This document shows positions 49,001-57,816 of a stretch of 64,000 nucleotides of DNA, piece by piece (position 1 is the first letter of the stretch; the number at the start of each line of letters is the position of its first letter). The notes below the pieces were generated by a model. The model did no database searches and was not told where the DNA came from. It saw only the letters and a list, made by a program, of their open reading frames with translations. Source of the DNA: Siphonodentalium dalli. Its lineage: Eukaryota > Mollusca > Scaphopoda > Gadilida > Siphonodentaliidae. The stretch spans positions 37,434,426-37,498,425 of the forward strand of contig CP136064.1 in NCBI GenBank assembly GCA_032622095.1, in the 5' to 3' direction. A program made the translations under genes and the position numbers.

Positions 49001-49196
49001 TATATACTGTTATTAATCTACGCATCTTGGCATGACGCTACATATATGTATCCTATATAACAGTATATATGCTGTTCTTAATCTATGCATCTTGGCACGA
49101 CGCTACATATATTTATTTTTGTATAACAGTATATATGCTGTTCTTAATCTATGTATCGTGGTATTTATTTTATATAACAGTATACATGCTGTTCTT
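46051..49196. repeat. 65-bp satellite array, block 3
   Basis: About 46 monomers. A multi-monomer segment near 46340-46550 recurs near 46650-46910 (including the odd variants tatattagcttttctt and aacatatattatattata), showing higher-order duplication of about 310 bp. The 160-bp module recurs at 48065-48229. The ttacctt/atctacgcatc variants alternate regularly from 48460 to 49030. Confidence 0.96.
48065..48229. repeat. Non-satellite module shared by two satellite blocks (copy 2)
   Basis: Second copy of the 37130-37290 module, about 97 percent identical, with the same junction phrases on both sides. Confidence 0.93.
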
Positions 49197-49548
49197 GAAG
49201 GGGTACAGTACACTAAATCAGACCAATTATTGGACCATCTCGTTTTTTACTGAACAAAATATATGCAACAAATGAATGAATTTGAGCCATAGATTAGTGC
49301 AAAATGCACACATGTGCTTTATGAATTATGCAAACAACATTGTAATTATAATGAGAATGAATTTATGGCTGTAGCCATAAATTCATTTTCGTTATAATTA
49401 CCGTGTTGTTTGTATCGTTCATGCGGTAAATGGGTGTATTTTGCACACATCCATGGCTCAAATTAATTAATTTGTTGCATATATTATGTTGATTATAAAA
49501 GTAGATGGTCCCAAAAATGTCCTGATTTAGTGTACTGTACCCATTTAA
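49196..49548. mobile_element. Family 1 MITE, full-length diverged copy
   Basis: Left end aaggggtacagtacactaaa, right end agtgtactgtacccatttaa. The interior matches the 43511 and 49875 copies closely and the 5633 copy more distantly. The right end keeps TTAA; the left is mutated to TTGA. It sits in the monomer at the ttcttaatctatg position. Confidence 0.9.
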
Positions 49549-49874
49549 TCTATGCGTCTTGGCATAATGCTACATATATTTATTTTCACTGAGACAACAG
49601 TATATATGCTGTTCTTAATGTATGCATCTTGGCATGACGCTACATATATTTATTTTATATATCAGTGTATATGCTGTTCTTAATCTATGCATCTTGGACT
49701 GACGCTACATATATTTATCTTATGTAATAGTATATATGCTGTTCTTAATCTATGCATCTTGGCATGACGCTACATATATTTATCTTATGTAACAGTATAT
49801 ATGCTGTTCTTAATATATGCATCTTGGCATGACGCTACATATACTTATTTTATATAACAGTGTACATGCTGTTC
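49549..49874. repeat. 65-bp satellite array, block 4
   Basis: About five monomers between two MITE copies. The first carries a cactgagacaacag variant that is seen again at 50265-50280. Confidence 0.95.
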
Positions 49875-50227
49875 TTAAAGGGGTACTGTACACTAAATCA
49901 GACCAATTATGGGACCATCTCGTTTTAAACTGAACAAAATATATGCAACAAATGAATGAATTTGAGCCATAGATTCGTGTAAAATACACACATGTGCTCT
50001 ATGAATTACGCAAACAACATTGTAATTATAATGAAAATGAATTTATGTCTGAAGCCATAAATTCATTTTCGTTATAATTACCGTGTTGTTTTTATCGTTC
50101 ATGCGGTAAATGAGTGTATTTTTCACACATCCATGGCTCAAATTCATTAATTTGTTGCATATATTCTGTTGAGTGTAAAAGGAGATGGTCCCAAAAATGG
50201 CCGGATTTAGTGAACAGTGCCCATTAA
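49875..50227. mobile_element. Family 1 MITE, full-length copy with intact TTAA
   Basis: TTAA at 49875-49878 and 50224-50227. Left end aaaggggtactgtacactaa. The right end is degraded (agtgaacagtgcccattaa). Inserted at the TTAA of the 65-bp monomer (gttcTTAAtctatgcg across the empty site). Confidence 0.92.
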
Positions 50228-50285
50228 TCTATGCGTCTTGTCATAATGCTGCATATATTTATTTTCACTGAGACAACAGTGAAAT

Positions 50286-51644
50286 AGCTATAAGAGAATT
50301 TTGAAATGAAATGACGACGATCATATCTACAAGAACCACGAACACGAGTTATTATCACTTAACCCGAACGTAGACAACATGTGTTCCCTACTGTCACTGG
50401 ATTTATGCAAATGTTTTTGCCGATAAGCAGAGATTTCGACAACATGGTGCTGTAAGGTGATTATCAATGGTATAATGACACAACAGACTGGTGTTTATAT
50501 AATCGCATCAGGAGGGATTTTGCAATTGCTTACCGAATTATGGCGAGAACAATCGATCATGCGCTCATCGTCAGTCGCCGGAGTGGAACGACCAGGAACG
50601 GGGGGTGCAATGAGCCCTTCGACAAACTCGAAGTACAGTCATTTTGGCCAAACATTCCGTTTTCTAAACTGAATACCACTCAATTGTACAATACGCGATG
50701 CCATATCCAATGCCATGTGGGTCTATCCAGGGACATATTAACTATAGCGTCCGCAACATAACATGTTTTGCATGTGGTTATACATGTAATTGTATCCGGT
50801 CTTTTGCTGTAGTCCGAGGAAACTACAACGAAATTCAAACGAATACTCAATATCAAAAGGAGAGGGCAAAATAATCACGAACTATCTCGTCTTATTGCAA
50901 AATATTTGTAGCACAGTGGAATTCAATTGAAGTAATACGTAATCAATTACGGTATATATCAACTAAATCATAGCCTTTAAAATCCCAAATGTACATACAA
51001 AAATTGTCCTGACTGCAACGATGTGTAAAAAGTAGTATAGTATTCGTATAGCGATAACTGACATTGTATAACAAGAGAGAAGGATAGATAATACATGTGC
51101 ACCATCACCCTATCGCAGGAAATACATGAATGTATTATTCGAATGCCTTATTCGAATGCCTTGTCCGACCCATTGGTTAAACAATTATCATGGTTCTCCG
51201 CTGGCCTCATCCACATATCCATATTCCACATGCTTGTACTTTACATACCATATCACAATCTGAGCGATGAACGGTGAACGACAAACGAATTATACTATTA
51301 TTTATTAAAAAACAGACATTTATATACCAATGTTTAAAGTTAACAAGACAAAACCTAGATAAATTAAAATTATTATTACATGTATAGTTATATTACTTTT
51401 CAACGGGGACGGCAGGTAGACAACCTTCTTGGTTATGCTGTCCCCGATAGCTCATTGAATGTTATACTATTACACTGTGTATATAATTGTATATATCATA
51501 TGAATGAGTTATGAATAAATAATCATAGTCAAATCATAGTCATAGTCCTCGATATGCTTCGGAAGAATGAAACCGATCTCCGCTTGGTATCTGGCAAATT
51601 ATTCATCAAGAACTGCGAACGGATGGTAAGTTAAATATACGATT
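50286..51644. other. Intergenic DNA, no gene seen
   Basis: The satellite ends near 50285. Short plus-strand frames (50457-50672 and 50540-50761) overlap in different phases and have no recognisable motif. Near 51400-51450, cggggacggca and tgctgtccccg can pair as a short hairpin. Confidence 0.45.
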
Positions 51645-51675
51645 TAGTACACATCTCACTCGGATTGGAGTCAAT

Positions 51676-51863
51676 TCACCTGTATTTGGTGTGCAAATAT
51701 GTCTATATGGTGTCCACTTACCTTTAAATGGTGTCCGTTCACCTTTAGATTGTGTCCATTCATCTGTATATGGTATGCAAATGTCCTTATATGATGTCTA
51801 TTCGCCTTTCTATGGTGTACATTCGCCTGTATATGGTGTCTATTTGCCTTTATGTGGTGTTTT
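51676..51863. repeat. 21-bp degenerate minisatellite
   Basis: About eight to nine units of the type tatatggtgtccattcacct then t, giving a loose seven-residue pattern (YGVHSPV, YGVYLPL) on translation. Unit length stays at 21 or multiples of three, so the frame remains open to a stop near 51907. Too short and variable to call a gene. Confidence 0.75.
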
Positions 51864-52079
51864 GAATTTTTGCGAGCGCGTTTGCCGCACAGTAGATCGG
51901 TGGGGATAAAGAATTAATGTCGTAATATGAAATTGAGGGGAGTTACTATCGGAATTATGCACAGAGAAGTAGCCGCAGTTTACATTTTATTGAGAACATA
52001 ATTATAACATTATGGACTGTCAAATATTTGCAATGGAGTGGCCTAAAATATAAATGTCGCGCGCAATGGGAAAAGCCCA

Positions 52080-52334
52080 ATGACTCTGGCTGGTCTGGGG
52101 ACAATACTGGAATCGAAATCTGAATTCGTGATGCAACCAAACGTTATTATATCGCGTTTAAATTATCATAATATTACCGAGTACATACGTGAATCTGATA
52201 ATCCTAAGATATCCTTCTATTTTCATGAATCGACAAGAAACACTTATGAACAAAGCAGAAGATACATTCAGGTTATCGCAAATTCGGTCGATGGTGAAAG
52301 CTACATGATGACGTTGCTCGTCGAGTTTCGTTGA
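52080..52334 (+). other. Unassigned 84-codon ORF
   Basis: Starts at an ATG (MTLAGLGTILESKSEFVMQP) and ends ANSVDGESYMMTLLVEFR. The C-terminal half looks like alternating beta-strand sequence, but no family is recognised. It lies within the region flanked by the 23-bp direct repeat, so it may be part of an inserted piece. No splice sites or poly-A signal nearby. Coding status uncertain. Confidence 0.2.
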
Positions 52335-52420
52335 AATCGACATGATGACATTTTTATGAATGAAATGGACATGATGAAATCGACAAGCTTCTTAGTATAG
52401 TACACATCTCACTCGGATTG

Positions 52421-52806
52421 CGCACACATGCAGCGTCAATAGTATAATGGTTAATTTTAGAAAAATACCCCCTCTAGACCAGTTTTGACTTTTGAATACT
52501 TTAAGTTTTATGTGGGTAGTTTATATTCTATAATAGTTTGTTCAAAAGGAATGGCTTTTAAAAGTTTTTTATTTAGGTTTTAAGTCTGAGTCGGTGAGTT
52601 CGTAGTCTGTTTGCATTGTGATCTCTGATTTCTCACACGTATGATATAATTGACCCAATTTATGCACGAAATTGTTATAGAACCCACTATGTCGATGAAC
52701 CCCTGTGCATGTATGGAGTGTTATATAACATAATCACACCACGATATAAGGCCTAACAAATGACCGTAGTGGACTTATCGCCCACACATGTCAACAAAGA
52801 CTACAA
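52421..52806. other. Intergenic DNA, no gene seen
   Basis: Nothing supported. A tagtataatggtta phrase near 52440 resembles a pol III A box, but no B box follows. Confidence 0.5.
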
Positions 52807-53330
52807 AAACTCAAAAGAAAAATTCTTCTACAACATCAGATGATGGAGAGTACAGACAATGCAAAACTTGTACCGAATTCATTTAACCGGCGACAAATGG
52901 TATACAATGTGCCACATCCGAAAATCACTTCCACTTCAAATGTGAGGAATAAATAGTACTGATCAGAAACTCTTAACAAAAGAGTCATGCCGCATATTTT
53001 GGCATTGTTCTAACTGTGGAGAAAATCTGACAAACACTGGAAAAATCAAGCCAGTTAAAAGCAGCAGCGTAGGCGATTTCAGCGAAGAGATCTTAACAAT
53101 GAGGGAAACGATGAATAAAATCCCCAGCCTTCTCAGTGAACGGAAAGAAGAAACTAACCGCGAAATTAAAAACATTTCAAAAACTTTAGATGAAAAGATG
53201 GATGAACGTTTCAATCAGTTCGAACAAAGACAAGAACGCAAGAACAACTTGATAGTTACGAACCTTAAAGAGAGCTCACAGTCTGACCAATGGCCAAACC
53301 CGAGGACAAAACATCACGGTAGTTATGGTG
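52807..53330 (+). pseudogene. LINE ORF1 with PHD-like zinc motif and coiled coil, broken
   Basis: A Lys/Thr/Ser-rich start is followed by a Cys pair (QCKTCTEF), a degraded middle, and FWHCSNCG near 52992-53018. This gives the outline of the PHD-like finger carried by ORF1 of many CR1/L2 elements. From 53099 an uninterrupted frame has a charged coiled coil (LLSERKEETNREIKNISKTL, then ERFNQFEQRQERKNN) and NLIVTNLKES, the usual start of the RNA-binding fold. At least two frame breaks or stops interrupt the zinc region. Similarity is lost after about 53320. Confidence 0.6.
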
Positions 53331-53339
53331 TTCCATAGA

Positions 53340-54100
53340 AAACACAGAGTCGCGGGATGCATGTGTGATGATGATGGTGATGGTCTATAATTTGCAAGTA
53401 TTTGAGAAATTTAAATTCACACATTATCATACACCAAAGGCGCCATTTATCCCAGATACGAGACTCTAATAGGGTTCAATGTTAAATTTTGATCGCAACT
53501 GTAGCCAGCAAGAACCCATTGATCACATTTAAACTTTCACTTAGCATTTGTCATAATATTTCAAATAGCATCGATCACCATAAGCCAAATAGCACCATAT
53601 ATCATCTTCAATAAAAACAAAACGATCTTTAAATTATGTTGACAATGTTTTAGGCCGACCCTCCAAAATGTAAGAATGGAAACAAGTCAATCCTGAAAAT
53701 AAACTAACTAGGCATACAACAATTGTTTTCAGATGGCTTTTAGCAGGCAAAATATGAGATATGACAAACGCGTCAATAAATATCATTTTGGGGAGGGGTA
53801 AGTTTTTGCCCCGTATTCGCACTACGTATGGCATAGTCCTACAATTATACATCCGTCCAACAGCAGATTGCCAGGGATCACAAAATATGCATACATATGG
53901 TGACAACACCCGATAAGTTTTCGATACACGGAGTTGAAACAGGCACATTTAAATCCTGAAATTAGAATAGTTGGGCTGCAAACAAATGGTGGTCGATGAA
54001 ATTCCCCTTGATGTCCTATCTCCCCAGCCATTTGAAGCTGCTCTATAACCATTAATGGTGTAAGAATGCAAGAACATATACATATGTGCGATATGGCAAT
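53340..54100. other. DNA interrupting the LINE, no gene seen
   Basis: About 760 bp separate ORF1 from the RT core where the endonuclease and the first RT motifs are expected. No LINE-type coding sequence is visible and only short antisense frames are present. Either an insertion replaced the segment or it decayed beyond recognition. Confidence 0.45.
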
Positions 54101-54111
54101 TCTGTAATTTT

Positions 54112-54690
54112 GTGTTCAATCTGTACACCCTTATCAACTTAGCAAATATCAACAGGGAGAACATTTTCTGTGCGTTTGTTGATTTCTCCAAAGCTTTCGA
54201 TCTAGTTCATAGAGAATGCCTTTGGGCCAATCTACACAGTTGCAATGTATCAGGCAAAATTTTGCGAGTTATCAAAGGCTTGTATCACAATATGAAATTA
54301 TGCGTAAAGGACCGCGATTCGACGTCAACGTCCTTTGAAAGCTACGTAGGTTTGAAACAAGGAGCCAGCCTTTCCCCGATTCTTTTTTCCATACATCTAA
54401 ATGACTTACATGAATACCTTATGAGTTGTGGATGTAACGGTTTCAACTTGCAAAAAATTAGAAATTCGGACACCGGCTTTTACCTTAAACTTCTCCTTCT
54501 GTTATATGCGGACGATACCATACTTATATCGAATACAAAGGAAGGGCTGCAACGTTCATTAAATAAATTCACAGAATATTGCGATATCTGGAAGATAAAA
54601 GTAAACCTCTCGAAAACAAATGTTGTAATATTCGGAAGAAGTCGCAAGAAAAATAAGGAAGCACAATTTAGTTTAAAATCTGAAAAATAA
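54112..54690 (+). pseudogene. LINE reverse transcriptase core
   Basis: 192 codons with RT motifs in order: AFVDFSKAFDLVHR (motif A, catalytic Asp), GLKQGASLSPILFSIHLND (motif B), LLLYADDTILIS (motif C, YADD pair) and LSKTNVVIFGRS (motif D/E). It synthesises cDNA by target-primed reverse transcription in intact elements. The fingers region is missing on the left. The frame ends at a stop at 54690, after which the protein continues in other frames (VVNNYKYLGS near 54695), so it is inactive. The catalytic Asp residues are all still present. Confidence 0.92.
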
Positions 54691-55690
54691 AAGTTGTAAA
54701 CAACTATAAATACCTCGGATCGAGAGTTCAACAAATCAGGTAGATTCACCAGGGAAAGAAAACATCAGATGTAATATCGCAAAAAAAGGCAATGTACGCA
54801 TTAATTAACACAGCCCGCAGTAACAAACTATCGGTCGAATCTATACTCGATGTTAATGAAAAATCTATAGTACCCATCATTACATATGGCGCCGAGATAT
54901 GGGGGTTTGAAAACCTTGAATGTTTCAGAAAATAGAAACATGGTTTCTACGTTTTATTCTTAACTTGAACAAGTCGACTTCCCAAACATTTATATACGGA
55001 GAGCTTGGAATCCTACCAATCGTGACGAAAATCAAGGCAAAACCCCTAATATACTGGAGCAAGATAATATCTATGGAAAACACCAGACTCCCCTATAACC
55101 TTTACACCATTATGAAAGAATCACTGCGAAGGAATCGGTAAATATCCCATGGCTAAAATTTGTACGAACTGAACTAAATAACCTAGGCATGTCTTATACA
55201 TGGCAGAATCAATCAGTGATTAGTGTCAAAAATATTTTCTTGTGCTGTAAAACAGAAACTCATGGACGCATACATAACCGAATGGTATTCGTCTTTGGAT
55301 ACATCAAACAAATTTGCGTTTTATAGATGTATAAAACCGAACTTCGGTACACCGAAGTATATATCCTTAAATGACAACAGCGCCTTATTGACCATCCTAA
55401 GATTCAGAACTAGAAACCACAAATTACCAGTGGAAACTGGTTCATGGATAAATACCCCGTATTCCGATAGGAAATGCACCTTATGTATGGAAGCGCTAGG
55501 AGACGAATACCACACCATTCTTATATGCCCGCAGTTAAGAGACCTGAGATTTAAATATATTAAACCGTACTACTACAGTCGACCTAACGTTATGAAACTT
55601 CATGAACTATTTAACTCTAGCGGTACGAAAGCTATGAAAAAACTATCAATATTTATCAAAAAGGCCCAGCGTGAGATAAACCTCTCCTGA
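54691..55690 (+). pseudogene. LINE ORF2 C-terminal region with zinc motif, broken
   Basis: Runs in at least three frames: KYLGS and SKKAMYALINTARS-like text at 54700-54910; an open stretch 54920-55141 (FIYGELGILPIVTKIKAKPL); then 55223-55690 (155 codons). The last contains LRFRTRNHKLPVETG and the Cys/His motif CTLCMEALGDEYHTILIC at residues ~91-108, the LINE counterpart of a nucleic-acid-binding zinc knuckle. A stop (TGA) at 55688-55690 ends it. Frame changes lie near 54740, 54915 and 55140-55220. Confidence 0.85.
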
Positions 55691-55959
55691 GGCTTAACAA
55701 CGTGTTACCCCCCCCCCCCCCCCCCACCCCCATCAACCATCCACCGGACGAAATCTATACACATGGCTGCCAATCGACGCCAACATTTCTTATGAATACA
55801 CAAATATCCCGTTTACTTCCCAATATATTCATATATCCATATATACCATTGTGTAATGCATGCACTATAACACATCTGTTCTCAATATGTATTGTTATAC
55901 GATGAGAGTATCAAATAAATTGAATTGAATTATTGTAATAAGAACTACAGACCATGATA

Positions 55960-57230
55960 AATACCACATTCTGTGTTAAACAAGTACCGGTAGAGTATGG
56001 CAAGAAACGTGGTCAAAAAAATTGGGGTATGCATTTTTGTTGCCAGCAACATGATACAATTAGTTTTCAGAAAATAAAAGACATGAATCAAAACATGTAC
56101 CTAGAAATTGTATGTGGCAATGAAGGAGCGACTTTTTTTTTAAAGGCATCTATTCATTAATACAAGCAACATGGCTATATGGAATTCAGTTCTGAGAAAA
56201 TATTGTTGAAAATTGCTCTGTATCCCCGAAACGTGGTTACAGTGGCAACGAACGAGCGACTTGATAGTTTTAAGGGCATCTATTCATTGATACATGCAAC
56301 ATGGCTATATGGAATTCAGTTCTGAGAAAATATTGTTGAAAATTGCTTTGTAGCCCCGAAACGTGGTTACAGTGGCAACGAACGAGCGACTTGATATTTT
56401 TAAGGGCATCTATTCATTGATACATGCAACATGGCTATATGGAATTCAGTTCTGAGAAAATATTGTGGAAAATTGCTTTGTAGCCCCGAAACGTGGTTAC
56501 AGTGGCAACGAACGAGCGACTTGATATTTTTAAAGGCATCTATTCATTGATACATGCAACATGGCTATATGGAATTCAGTTCTGAGAAAATATTGTTGAA
56601 AATTGCTTTGTAGCCCCGAAACGTAGTTACAGTGGCAACGAACGAGCGACTTGATTTTTTTAAGGGCATCTATTCATTGATACATGCAACATGGCTATGA
56701 TGGAATTCAGTTCTGAGAAAATATTGTTGAAAATTGCTTTGTAGCCCCGAAACGTGGTTACAGTGGCAACGAACGAGCGACTTGATATTTTTAAAGGCAT
56801 CTATTCATTGATACATGCAACATGGATATATGGAATTCAGTTCTGAGAAAATATTGTTGAAAATTGCTTTGTAGCCCCGAAACGTGGTTACAGTGGCAAC
56901 GAACGAGCGACTTGATATTTTTAAAGGCATCTATTCATTGATACATGCAACATGGCTATATGGAATTCAGTTCTGAGAAAATATTGTTGAAAATTGCTTT
57001 GTAGCCCGGAAACGTGGTTACAGTGGCAACGAACGAGCGACTTGATTTTTTTAAGGGCATCTATTCATTGATACATGCAACATGGCTATATGGATTCAGT
57101 TCTGAGAAAATATTGTTGAAAATTGCTTCGTAGCCCCCGAAACATGGTTACAGTGGCAACGAACGATTGACTTGATTTTTTTAAGGGCATCTCTTCATTG
57201 ATACATGGTATTTAATTTTGACATCAGTTG
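55960..57230. repeat. 130-bp satellite, about nine copies
   Basis: The unit starts atggctatatggaattcagt and continues tctgagaaaatattgttgaa, aattgctttgtagccccgaa, acgtggttacagtggcaacg, aacgagcgacttgatatttt, taagggcatctattcattga, tacatgcaac. Starts at 56171, 56301, 56431, 56561, 56691 and 56820 confirm the 130-bp period. Outer copies (56040-56170 and 57100-57300) are degenerate and central ones nearly identical, the usual pattern for homogenised arrays. Confidence 0.95.
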
Positions 57231-57405
57231 ATGAAAACTGCTTTTTACCTCTGAAACAGTTACTGTGGCAAATCATCAACTTGATTTTTGTCAAAGGCAT
57301 TACCCTTATTTGGTATCTGTAAAAAATAACAAATCAACTTTTTATTTTCCAATTTTATTAAGATATAAATAAAGATCAAGACAACAAAACGTGATTAACA
57401 AACAT

Positions 57406-57635
57406 TTAACCCTTTAATGACAGGAGCTGAAGGTCCACCATTAAAAATCCTGTGCCAGTCGATTCTATGATATATGCGAGTCTCCTGTAGGGAGCTTCGA
57501 TATATAAGAGAATGCACTGGTCAAGATATTGTCAGGTCAATGTATTCTCTTATATATGAATAATCACATATATAAGACAATGCATTTTCACAGGGTTATC
57601 ACAACATTTCAGAAAGCTTGTCATGGAAGGGTTAA
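57406..57635. mobile_element. TTAA-flanked MITE (family 2) at a gene's stop codon
   Basis: Left end TTAACCCTTTAATGACAGGA, right end tgtcatggaagggTTAA, TTAA at 57406-57409 and 57632-57635. The interior contains two near-copies of tatataagagaatgca and the phrases gtgccag and tgtagggagc shared with 15306-15464. On the minus strand its right TTAA contributes the TAA that ends the PHD-finger gene, so the gene's 3' UTR begins with this element. Confidence 0.88.
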
Positions 57636-57816
57636 CACTCATCACACTTCCACACAACTGTCTTCCCTTTTGCTCTCAGACCCACGCAGAATCGATGGTA
57701 TTGTCTCTGGCACTCTTTGCATTCAACCTTTAACAACATCTTCGCCCTCGATTTTGTGATGATACACCTAATGGCCGCACATTCAGTTGAACTTTCTGAT
57801 GGGAAAGGTAGAGTAA
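57632..57816 (-). CDS. Terminal exon with PHD-type zinc finger
   Basis: Acceptor ctcttttcag, phase 1, 61 complete codons to TAA. The pattern is C-x4-C (CAAIRC), x14, C-x2-C (CKEC), x4, H-x2-C (HRFC), x13, C-x2-C (CDEC). A Trp two residues before the last Cys pair (VVWKCDEC) is the PHD hallmark. The domain ends three bases before the stop, so it is the extreme C-terminus. PHD fingers usually read histone H3 tails, and some transposase-derived proteins also end this way. The stop codon overlaps the TTAA of the adjacent MITE. Confidence 0.8.

Larger units (their letters stand above)
51645..52420. repeat. 23-bp perfect direct repeat flanking 730 bp
   Basis: tagtacacatctcactcgga then ttg occurs at 51645-51667 and 52398-52420. 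It encloses a 21-bp minisatellite and an 84-codon open frame. The length and perfection would suit a target-site duplication of a retroposed insertion or recombination between short repeats. No poly-A tail is visible. Confidence 0.8.
52807..55930 (+). mobile_element. Decayed LINE (CR1/L2/jockey-like), interrupted
   Basis: Plus-strand non-LTR element with, in order, ORF1 remnants (52807-53320), unrelated DNA (53340-54100), reverse transcriptase core (54112-54690), thumb and C-terminal zinc motif (54690-55690), a poly-C run (55710-55727) and a 3' UTR. It ends in gagtatcaaataaattgaat repeated as ttgaattgaatt near 55930, the short terminal microsatellite typical of this group. Several frame breaks. 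The endonuclease domain is missing. Confidence 0.85.

Noticed and set aside
52436-52500. tRNA-like start (tagtataatggtta)
   Set aside because: It resembles a pol III A box, but no B box, anticodon stem or acceptor pairing follows.
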